The notes below the pieces were generated by a model. That model made no database searches and was not told the DNA's origin. It saw only the letters and a list, made by a program, of their open reading frames with translations. Below are positions 42,095-49,040 of a stretch of DNA of 64,000 nucleotides, one piece after another. This stretch comes from Haloarcula halobia (GTDB taxonomy: Archaea; Halobacteriota; Halobacteria; Halobacteriales; Haloarculaceae), in assembly GCF_029338255.1 (NCBI RefSeq), contig NZ_CP119787.1:1116001-1180000 (forward strand), written 5' to 3'. Position numbers and translations under genes: made by a program. Each line of letters begins with the position of its first letter. Position 1 is the first letter of the stretch.

Positions 42095-42642
42095 GGCTCC
42101 CCACCGGTCGCCTCTGCAAGTCGCGCGTCGTCGCGGACCCGCGGGAACCGCTCGCAGACGTGCTCGACCGCGAGCTGACGGGCTACGCGGTCTTCGAGTC
42201 CCAGGACGCGCTCTTGCTCGACGCCGAGGGGCGCGGCGTCATCACCTTCGAGGACGGCGTGCCGGTCGTCGCCTACCACACCGGGACGGACCGCGGCGGG
42301 CCGCCGGCGCTGGCCGACCTGGCGGTTCCCGGCCCCTACCACGTCTCGCTGTACGAACTGCCGGCGACCGAGCTGGCGACCGTCCACGACGCGACGGACC
42401 TCCAGGTGCCACCGGGGATGCCTGCCGAGCGACTGGCCGGCGACCCCGCGCTGGCCGAGAGCACGCGCCGGGCCGGCCCGGACCGGTCGTCGGACGAGGA
42501 GTCCGCGGGGTCTGAGACGCCACGCGACCCCGGCGACGCGAGCGCCGTCGAGGCGTTCCTCGAGGACACGGAGAAGATCTCGGCCATCAAGGAGCAGGCG
42601 CGCGCCGAGGCCCGGGAGCGGGCCGAGGAGTGGGACCTGTAG
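42091..42642 (+). CDS. Haloarchaeal protein coupled to the MinD-like ATPase
   Basis: A 183-residue protein of unknown function. The N-terminal 110 residues (MRLPTGRLCKSRVVADP, ESQDALLLDAEGRGVITFEDGVPVVAYH) look like a compact beta-rich domain; the C-terminal part is acidic and ends in a helix EKISAIKEQARAEARERAEEW. The ATGA overlap with the MinD-type gene argues that the two products act together, perhaps as cargo or adaptor of the ATPase; that is inference. Confidence 0.6.
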   Translation: MRLPTGRLCKSRVVADPREPLADVLDRELTGYAVFESQDALLLDAEGRGVITFEDGVPVVAYHTGTDRGGPPALADLAVPGPYHVSLYELPATELATVHDATDLQVPPGMPAERLAGDPALAESTRRAGPDRSSDEESAGSETPRDPGDASAVEAFLEDTEKISAIKEQARAEARERAEEWDL

Positions 42643-42669
42643 CGTCGCGGACCCTACTTTCTCATGTCC

Positions 42670-42695
42670 CGCCGCCGCGTCCCTGGGCGGCGGCG
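42670..42695. terminator. GC-rich hairpin after the MinD partner gene
   Basis: CGCCGCCG (42670-42677) pairs with CGGCGGCG (42688-42695) around a 10-base loop, 28 bases after the stop codon. It lacks a following T-run, so it may be a processing or stability hairpin instead of a terminator. A T-rich ccctactttctcatg precedes it. Confidence 0.3.
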
Positions 42696-42872
42696 TAACT
42701 CGTCCCGAGCACAGACGCGAGGCGGAGGGTGGTCGCCGCGAGGACCAGTCGGAGCCACAGGGCGTCGCCGGACGTCACGCGACGTGAGGTTTCTACCGGG
42801 ATCCTTTCTTCCCAACTGTGTACGACGGCGTGAACGACGGCAAAACTCTCTCGCGGGCGGGAAATCCAGATT

Positions 42873-43106
42873 TCAGCTCGTCCGGACCGGAATCCACCAG
42901 ACCCGCGAGCGCCCCCCGACCTTCTTGCTGGTGACGTCCGTCTCCGCGGCCAGGCTGTGCAGCTTGTTCAGTGCGGTCCGGCGCGAACAGCCCAGCCGGT
43001 CGGCGACCTCGGAAGCCGTCAGTGGCTCCGCGTAGTCGTTCCGGTCTCTGAACACCTCGATGACGTCGGATTCGGTGTACTGGACCTCCCGTCCGGGTGG
43101 TGACAT
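42873..43106 (-). CDS. Small winged-helix/HTH regulator
   Basis: A 77-residue DNA-binding protein. The HTH reads LTASEVADRLGCSRRTALNKLHSL, and the wing ends with KKVGGRSRVWWIPV. The same phrase (LGCSRRTAxNKL with KVGxRxRVWW) recurs in the regulator at 57782-58348, so they are paralogues. ATG 43106 follows a TATA-like agtataag (about 43130-43138) by about 27 bases. Target genes are unknown. Confidence 0.75.
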   Translation of the reverse strand: MSPPGREVQYTESDVIEVFRDRNDYAEPLTASEVADRLGCSRRTALNKLHSLAAETDVTSKKVGGRSRVWWIPVRTS

Positions 43107-43506
43107 GTGAGAAATCACGATGGCCTGGTACTTATACTGTCGGTCGTCCGTGGGGACCGCCCCGACGTCCCGCGGTTTACAGATCGACGGGGCGAGTAGC
43201 CCCACGAGAACTGGTCGTCCCGTAGACGATGATATCCCAACGCGGCAATCCTCGCGCTTCAGCGCGGGAAGGATATCATGCGACGGGTGTGTTACAGGGG
43301 TTGTAACAGATTTCGGGTCCGGTAACTGGTGTGCGCGAATAAGTATAGGCTGTTACCACCGCATTGTTCCGATGGGACGTTCCCGTCCCACTGGCCTGGA
43401 TGCCAGGTCCGCCAGGGACCCATCGATTCGGCCTTCCATGGTCCCCCATTCCCCCTCCACCCCCGTTCCGGTCGTCCGGTCCCCCGTCTGACACCGCGCC
43501 CAGGCG
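43107..43506. other. 400-base gene-poor region
   Basis: Contains the promoter of the small HTH gene, the structured element at 43230-43278, an inverted repeat TGTTAC-7-GTAACA (43290-43308) and a second TATA-like aataagtatagg (about 43339-43350). Several open frames cross it but none has a credible start or conserved residues. Confidence 0.5.
43230..43278. mobile_element. Structured 49-base element, possible IS200/IS605-type end remnant
   Basis: TGATATCC (43230-43237) and GGATATCA (43271-43278) are perfect 8-base inverted repeats. They enclose a hairpin CTCGCGC-TTCA-GCGCGGG (43251-43268). GC-rich hairpins with such flanks resemble the subterminal hairpins of haloarchaeal IS200/IS605 elements. 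No transposase or tnpB is nearby, so this would be a solo end or a miniature element; the resemblance is from memory. Confidence 0.35.
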
Positions 43507-44310
43507 TCACTCCTGTGAGTCAGTCACGAGCGTCTCCAGCGGGTCCGCCCGTTCCTTGCGTCGCTCGTATTGCACGTGCGCCCACTCTCTGACGGACTCG
43601 TCGGCCGACTCGATGGTCGCTTTGAGGTTGTTCCCGTCGTCGTAGACGGCCAGACAGCACCCCGTGTCGTCCAGTAACAGCCCGAACGACAGCGGCGTCT
43701 CGTGGACGAAGATCTCGATACCGCCGTGTTCTATCCCCCGCTCGAACGCCGTCGGGAAGTCCGACGCGGAGCGGTCGATGACGTCCCGGTCGACGACGAG
43801 CGTCATCTCGACGTCGGACTCCAGCAGGTCGGCCGCCACCTCGTTGAACGACTGGGAGACGATGGGCGAGATCGCCCGAACTCGCCCCTCGGCCGATTGG
43901 AACCGGTCGATGAGCCGGGTCACCGCCGCGAGCGGGTCCTGTTCCGTCCCCCGCGTCATCGTGCTCTCGGTCAGCAGCGCCGTAGGGAACCGGTCGGCCA
44001 CCGGTTCCAGGTGCGTCGCGACGGGGCCGAACTCGCGGGCCCGTTCGACTTCGGTCAGCAGCGATCGGTACCGGGTCAGCACCCGCCGCCCGGTCACCGT
44101 CGGGTGGTACTGCCCGTCGCGTTTGTAGGCCCAGTCGCGCTCCCTGAACCCGGCGAGGATGCGCTGGACGGTCGTCCGCGTCGCGTCTACCCGGTCGCAC
44201 AGCTCGCAGGGCCGTGCCGGCGTCTCACACAGGGCCGACAGCACCGCGAACCGCTGGGGGGACCCAGTGAGAAACTGGACGTCCCCGAAGGCCGCCTCGT
44301 CGGGTTCCAT
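43507..44310 (-). CDS. HTH transcriptional regulator with DUF1724-like sensor domain
   Basis: A 267-residue regulator. The N-terminal winged helix (about 12-80) contains CELCDRVDATRTTVQRILAGF. The C-terminal part, with DVEMTLVVDRDVIDR and GIEIFVHETPLSFGLLLDD, is the DUF1724 type often found in archaeal regulators. A ligand is unknown. It lies upstream of nothing obvious on its own strand and beside the 3' end of the pilus operon. Confidence 0.8.
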   Translation of the reverse strand: MEPDEAAFGDVQFLTGSPQRFAVLSALCETPARPCELCDRVDATRTTVQRILAGFRERDWAYKRDGQYHPTVTGRRVLTRYRSLLTEVERAREFGPVATHLEPVADRFPTALLTESTMTRGTEQDPLAAVTRLIDRFQSAEGRVRAISPIVSQSFNEVAADLLESDVEMTLVVDRDVIDRSASDFPTAFERGIEHGGIEIFVHETPLSFGLLLDDTGCCLAVYDDGNNLKATIESADESVREWAHVQYERRKERADPLETLVTDSQE

Positions 44311-44370
44311 TGGTTCACAGTACCAGGCCCCTGCGTGTTTAGTGTCACGATTGTGCAGCTGTCGACCGGT

Positions 44371-44898
44371 TCATCGACCGACCGGGCGGACGAAGACGGT
44401 GACGCGCGTCTCGCCGCGGGGCGTCGTCGTCGTGAGGTCGAAACCGACGCCGACGACGTGGGTGACGCCGGTCCGGTTCTGGACGAGCACGCCCCGGTCG
44501 ACGGCGCAGGCGCCGAACTGTCGGGCCGGGCCGCCCGGACAGCGCTCGTCGGCCCACGCCCCGGCGACGGTTCCGTTGTAGGTCGCCGCGTGCACCGTCC
44601 CGGCGTCGACCTCCGAGGTCCGGAGCCGCTCGAGTCGCGGTTCCAGTCGGCCGCGGACCTCCGTCACCGCGGCCCGCCGGCGCGACCAGGCGTACTCGCC
44701 GGTGACGCCCGACTGCGCAGTCGCGACCGCCCGGTCGAGCGTGCGCCGGGCGTCCCGGGTCTGATCGCCGTGGTCCGCCGTCGCCCGGACGTCGCCGTGG
44801 TAGCCCAGCTGGAGGTACGAGAGGACGATCGGTGCCAGCGCGACCGCGACGAGCGCCGCCGCGACGAGCACGAGCTGGCCCCGTCTCACGCGTACCAC
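44371..44898 (-). CDS. Pilin-like/pilus accessory protein 5 of the operon
   Basis: A 175-residue protein with one N-terminal hydrophobic helix directly after the motif RRGQLVLVAAALVAVALAP, which fits the archaeal class III (type IV pilin) signal. The rest is extracellular, with few recognisable residues. It is the last gene of the pil operon and overlaps its neighbour by 13 bases. It resembles haloarchaeal conserved proteins (DUF7261, from memory). Confidence 0.7.
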   Translation of the reverse strand: MVRVRRGQLVLVAAALVAVALAPIVLSYLQLGYHGDVRATADHGDQTRDARRTLDRAVATAQSGVTGEYAWSRRRAAVTEVRGRLEPRLERLRTSEVDAGTVHAATYNGTVAGAWADERCPGGPARQFGACAVDRGVLVQNRTGVTHVVGVGFDLTTTTPRGETRVTVFVRPVGR

Positions 44899-45290
44899 AC
44901 CTCGATGCGGACCCGGCCGTACCCGGTCGAGACCATCGCCGTCCCCGTCGGGACGCCCTCGGGTTTCGGGAACCCGACGGTCCCGTGTGGCGTCACGACC
45001 CGGTACATCACGTTCGCGGGCACGATGCGGTCGACGCGGCGTTCCAGCGCGCCCCGTTCCCGCTCGAAGGCCCCCTCGCTGCGCAGCACCTCCCCCAACC
45101 GCGTCGTGCCGCCGTGGCGCGGCGCCTCGTTTGCCAGCACCGTCGCCGTATCCTCGGCGTAGGCCGTCAGCTGGGGCGTCCGCGTGTCCGGCGCCGGCGT
45201 CCCGAGCGCGAACCCCAGCGCGACCCCGAGTATCAGCACGGCACCGAGCGCCACCTCGACCAGGGACAGCGGGAGTTGCGCCCTAGGCAT
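44886..45290 (-). CDS. Pilin-like/pilus accessory protein 4
   Basis: A 134-residue protein starting MPRAQLPLSLVEVALGAVLILGV, a pilin-type signal with hydrophobic stem, then a soluble domain. It probably forms a minor pilin or assembly factor. It overlaps both neighbours (13 and 8 bases). Confidence 0.68.
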   Translation of the reverse strand: MPRAQLPLSLVEVALGAVLILGVALGFALGTPAPDTRTPQLTAYAEDTATVLANEAPRHGGTTRLGEVLRSEGAFERERGALERRVDRIVPANVMYRVVTPHGTVGFPKPEGVPTGTAMVSTGYGRVRIEVWYA

Positions 45291-45993
45291 CGACGCTCAC
45301 CGCCAGCGTGGCCTTCGTCGTCCGGGCGGCGTCGTAGGCGACGGTCACGTCACCCGCGTCAAGCGGGCCGGCGAAGCGGAACCGGAGCGTCGTCGTCTCG
45401 TAGGGGACCAGCGACACCTCGAAGCGCCCCTCGAGGCCGCCCGCGTCGTGGAGGACGACCCTGTCGTCGGCCCGGACCGTCCAGACGGTGGTCCCGTTCG
45501 GCGGGGCCACCGTCACCGTCGCCGCGCCGGTGCGGCGGGGGAGCGTCACCGCGGGGGTATCTCCCAGATCCGGTGTCAGCGTCGCGCGCGTCCGCCGCTC
45601 GAGGAGGACGATGCGCCGGACCGTCGTTCCGTCCTGTGGGGTGCCCCGGCGCGCGATCGGCCGGCCGTCGAGCGTGACGCTGACGTCGTAGTCGTCGTCG
45701 GCCGTGGCGACTGGCGGGAGGTCGCCGGCGTCGAACGACCGGACCTGGCTCCGCGCGAGCACGTTCTCCCGGACGGCCAGCGGGCCGTCGGGCGCAACCA
45801 GGTGGTCGGCGAGCGCTGTCGCGGCGCGTCGCTCGTCGGGCGCCCGGTCGCCACCGGCGATGGCCGCGTCGGCCATCCCCAGGCTCAGGCCGGTCAGCAC
45901 CGTCAGGACGACGAGCGCCAGCGCCAGCGCCGGGAGCGTCGTCTGTGCTCGACGCCCGCGCGCGCCGGGCAGTCGGAACGTTCCGGTGCTCAT
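45283..45993 (-). CDS. Pilin-like/pilus accessory protein 3
   Basis: A 236-residue protein. The signal region is GRRAQTTLPALALALVVLTVL, followed by a beta-rich, Thr- and Asp-rich ectodomain with predicted strands. No enzyme motif is seen. It overlaps the gene on either side (8 and 4 bases) and so belongs to the operon transcript. Confidence 0.68.
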   Translation of the reverse strand: MSTGTFRLPGARGRRAQTTLPALALALVVLTVLTGLSLGMADAAIAGGDRAPDERRAATALADHLVAPDGPLAVRENVLARSQVRSFDAGDLPPVATADDDYDVSVTLDGRPIARRGTPQDGTTVRRIVLLERRTRATLTPDLGDTPAVTLPRRTGAATVTVAPPNGTTVWTVRADDRVVLHDAGGLEGRFEVSLVPYETTTLRFRFAGPLDAGDVTVAYDAARTTKATLAVSVDA

Positions 45994-46433
45994 CGTTCCT
46001 CCAGTTCGACGGTCAGCTCGCCCGGCGGCCCGTCCACTATAACCACCGTCTCGGCGCCGCTCTCCCAGGTCCCGGCGAGCGCGTCGACCCGGTCGGGCAA
46101 CACGGGTCGGGTCCGTCCGCCGACGGCGGGGTCGGGGTGGACCAACACGAGGTCACGCCCGTCGGTCCGGATCGCGTAGGCCGCGCCGCCGATCGTCGCC
46201 GGGAGGTCGACCCGGTACCGCGCCGACCCGGCCCTGGCGTCCGGTGGGACGGCCTGCTCGACGCGGGCCGTCGCCTCCGCCAGCGTCCGCTCGCCCAGTT
46301 CGCTCCCGACGGCCGCCCGGTAGGCCGGGACGGCGCCGCCGTACAGCGTCGTCGTCAGGAGGCCGACGTAGACCACCACCAGCCCCAGCGCGAGCAGCTT
46401 CTCGACGACGGGGCTGACCGCGCGGTTATCCAT
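45990..46433 (-). CDS. Pilin-like/pilus accessory protein 2
   Basis: A 147-residue protein starting MDNRAVSPVVEKLLALGLVVVYVGLL. RAVSPV before a hydrophobic stem is the hallmark of haloarchaeal pilin-like proteins. The ATG at 46433 lies inside the end of the preceding gene (8-base overlap). Confidence 0.72.
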   Translation of the reverse strand: MDNRAVSPVVEKLLALGLVVVYVGLLTTTLYGGAVPAYRAAVGSELGERTLAEATARVEQAVPPDARAGSARYRVDLPATIGGAAYAIRTDGRDLVLVHPDPAVGGRTRPVLPDRVDALAGTWESGAETVVIVDGPPGELTVELEER

Positions 46434-47154
46434 GGGCCACCTCCAGGCGCATCCGGTGGACCACGAGGTACAGTGTCCGGTTCCCCGGGAAGGTGGCGAC
46501 CACGCTCTGTACCCCGTCGCCGTCGAGGTCCCGGACCCGGGTGGTGGCGTTCTGGCGCCGGAAGTAGCGTGCCAGCGGGCCGGGGGCTGCGGTCTCGAGT
46601 GCGACCCCGTACTCCCGCTCGCCCAGTTCGATCCGCTCGTGGCTGACGTTCGTCCGGAGTCGCACCGACGCGCCGCCGGTTCCGGCGAGACTCTCCCCGC
46701 TGGCCCCCAGTCGCGGCGCGCCGACGACGAGGGTGTCCGCGTTCCGCGTGACCGTGACGGGCGGGTCGCGCTCGAGCCACGCGTTCCCGGCGGTCCCGCG
46801 GATGACACTGCCGGCGACGAGGGCGACGCGGGACTGGCCGGAGTCGTAGACGAGCCCGCCGACCTCGACGGTCCGTGCGACGCCCGTCGGCGTCGTGATG
46901 CTGAGGTCGCGCTCGACGGTCGACAGGCGCCCCTCCGTGAAACTGACCCGCGCTTCGTTCGGCCCGGTGTGTTCGACCGGCCGGAGCTCGGTCCGGAAGG
47001 CGTGTTCGACACGTGCCTCGTCGGCCGCCGCGGTCTGGCCGTCGACGACGGTGCCGACGGCCGCCGTCAGACCCCCCAGCGCGACCACGGTGATGCCAAG
47101 CAGCAGGACGACGCCGACGACGTGTGACTGGCCGCGCGACGGCGTCCGACTCAC
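46426..47154 (-). CDS. Pilin-like/pilus accessory protein 1
   Basis: A 242-residue protein starting at GTG (VSRTPSRGQSHVVGVVLLLGITVVALGGL), with a pilin-type signal and stem, then an ectodomain rich in strands (VEVGGLVYDSGQSRVALVAG). The GTG overlaps the stop of pilC (GTGA). It is the first of five pilin-like genes that follow the assembly ATPase and membrane platform. Confidence 0.72.
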   Translation of the reverse strand: MSRTPSRGQSHVVGVVLLLGITVVALGGLTAAVGTVVDGQTAAADEARVEHAFRTELRPVEHTGPNEARVSFTEGRLSTVERDLSITTPTGVARTVEVGGLVYDSGQSRVALVAGSVIRGTAGNAWLERDPPVTVTRNADTLVVGAPRLGASGESLAGTGGASVRLRTNVSHERIELGEREYGVALETAAPGPLARYFRRQNATTRVRDLDGDGVQSVVATFPGNRTLYLVVHRMRLEVAHG

Positions 47155-49040
47155 AGCAGGCCCACCCCCGCGAAGACGACGTAGGCGATACACACCTGCC
47201 CGCCGGAGTGAAGCAGTGCCTCGTAGACCCCGCGGCTGGCCGTGCCGGCGAACCAGCCACAGGCGAGCATCGTCGCCTGCGTGACGACGTAGAACCGGTA
47301 CCGCGCCCGCTCGGGGTCGACCGCGGCCGGGTCGAAGGCGACGGTCGATCCGTCGGCGACGGCCGACAGCTGGGCGAACTCCGCCAGGACGTAGACGTTG
47401 ACGGCGACGGTGATGCCAAGCACCAGCAGGGCCGTCGTCCAGCCGACGGCGACGTAGACCAAAAGCGCCGAGCGGAGCGACTTGCGCTGGTGGTAGAGCG
47501 TCCCGATCTCGGTCTGCAGGGTCTCGAAGACGTCCTCGCTGTCGCTCCCGGTGTCGAGCGCGCCGACGACGAGCCCGATGGTCTGCTCGGCGAGCGGCGT
47601 CCCGACCCGCTCGACGAACTGCTCGAGCGCCGCCGAGCGACGGTTGGCCGCCTCCCCGTCCGGACTGTCGCTCAGGCCCAGGGTGAACGCGAGCGCGTCG
47701 ACGTCCGCGGCGAGTGCCCCCAGTTCCACCTCCGCCGCCACTCGCCGGACCGCCTCGGGGAACGGCCGCCCGAGGGCGACGTGGCCGGCGACGGCGTGGA
47801 CGAAGTCCTGTATCTCCCGGTCCTTCGCGTCGTCCCGACGTGCCCTGCGGACGGCGACGGCACCGACCGGGAGGCCGACGGCGACGTACGACAGCAGGCC
47901 GACGTTCAGCGGTCGGTAGCCCAGCGACCAGAGACCAGCGGCGACCAGCACCCCGGCCGGCACGGCGACGACGAGCGCGCTCGCGGGGTTCGTGTGGACC
48001 GTCGCGAGCGTCGCCAGCGGGCCGTCGGGCCGGCGGTACGTCGGCGTCGCGGTCGTCGTGGGCCGCAGCGAGTGGACGAGCCAGGACGCGAGGATCCCGG
48101 TCACCAGGACGAACCCCGCGCTCCCGTAGACCACGGCCGCCCTGACCGTGGTCTCGCCCAGCGGGGTCGACACCGGCGCCGACAGTCCCGGCGCGAGCAC
48201 GCTCATGACGGTGACGATGAGGACGATCAGCGCCGGCACCACCAGGAGGACGACGAACAGCTCCGCGAGCAGTTCGAGGTAGCCGGTCGCGCGCTCGTGG
48301 CGGCGGGTCTGCTGGTGGGCGAGGAGCCGTCCCTCCATCTCCAGGTAGCCCGCCAGCGCCTCGGTGCTCTGGTTGGCGTGTTCCTTGAACTTCAGCAGGA
48401 AGGGCGCGAGCAGGTCCCGGGAGGGCGTCTCGCTGGCGACCCGTTCGAGCCCTTCGTCCAGGCTCCCGGTCAGCGCGCCCCGGTTGAGCGCACGCCGGAA
48501 CGCTCGGGCTGTCTCGCCGTAGGCGTCCTGCCGGGCCACCGCCCGGAGCATCGCCTCCCGGTCGTGGGTGCCAGAGGCCAGCACGCGCAGGTACCGGACC
48601 GCGCCGGGGAGCGTCACGGCGATGTCGGCCCGTCGACCGGCGGCGACCCACGAGAGGTAGCGGTCGCCCAGCCGGAACACCACGACCCGACAGCAGAGCC
48701 CGGCCGCCGCACTGGCGACGAGCACGAGGACCGCCCGGGGGACCGTCGGTAGCGGGAGGCGGTTGAGGATCGGCAGGCTCTCGCCGACCACGGCCGCGAG
48801 TCGAGTGACGGCGGCCGGCGGGGCCAGCGCGGCCAGCGTCGCGGTGCCGGCGATACCGGCGACGAGCGCCAGCCACGCGAGGCCGTACAGCCGCGCGACG
48901 TAGAGCCCGAACCCGGTGTCCGGGTCGGCCGCCCGGTACCGGTCCCGCGTTGCTGTGTGGCGGCCGTCGTCGGCGTGGTGGGCAAAGAGCGCGTACAGCC
49001 CCCGGTCGACGATGCCGAGCGGGGGACCGTCAGTCGTCAT
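47151..49040 (-). CDS. pilC: Type IV pilus membrane platform protein PilC (TadC/T2SSF)
   Basis: A 629-residue inner-membrane protein, the platform of the archaeal type IV pilus, with two T2SSF-type domains: one around 145-270 (LPGAVRYLRVLASG, FLLKFKEHANQSTEALAGYLEMEGRLL) and one around 400-500 (IQDFVHAVAGHVALGRPFPEAVRR). About nine hydrophobic segments separate them. The N-terminal 90 residues are divergent. It overlaps pilB by 11 bases. Confidence 0.88.
   Translation of the reverse strand: MTTDGPPLGIVDRGLYALFAHHADDGRHTATRDRYRAADPDTGFGLYVARLYGLAWLALVAGIAGTATLAALAPPAAVTRLAAVVGESLPILNRLPLPTVPRAVLVLVASAAAGLCCRVVVFRLGDRYLSWVAAGRRADIAVTLPGAVRYLRVLASGTHDREAMLRAVARQDAYGETARAFRRALNRGALTGSLDEGLERVASETPSRDLLAPFLLKFKEHANQSTEALAGYLEMEGRLLAHQQTRRHERATGYLELLAELFVVLLVVPALIVLIVTVMSVLAPGLSAPVSTPLGETTVRAAVVYGSAGFVLVTGILASWLVHSLRPTTTATPTYRRPDGPLATLATVHTNPASALVVAVPAGVLVAAGLWSLGYRPLNVGLLSYVAVGLPVGAVAVRRARRDDAKDREIQDFVHAVAGHVALGRPFPEAVRRVAAEVELGALAADVDALAFTLGLSDSPDGEAANRRSAALEQFVERVGTPLAEQTIGLVVGALDTGSDSEDVFETLQTEIGTLYHQRKSLRSALLVYVAVGWTTALLVLGITVAVNVYVLAEFAQLSAVADGSTVAFDPAAVDPERARYRFYVVTQATMLACGWFAGTASRGVYEALLHSGGQVCIAYVVFAGVGLL

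Noticed and set aside
46426-48876. 816-residue minus-strand ORF spanning the pilC and pilin region
   Set aside because: Only its last part is a real gene (46426-47154); the rest is an out-of-frame, Arg/Gly-rich reading of pilC.
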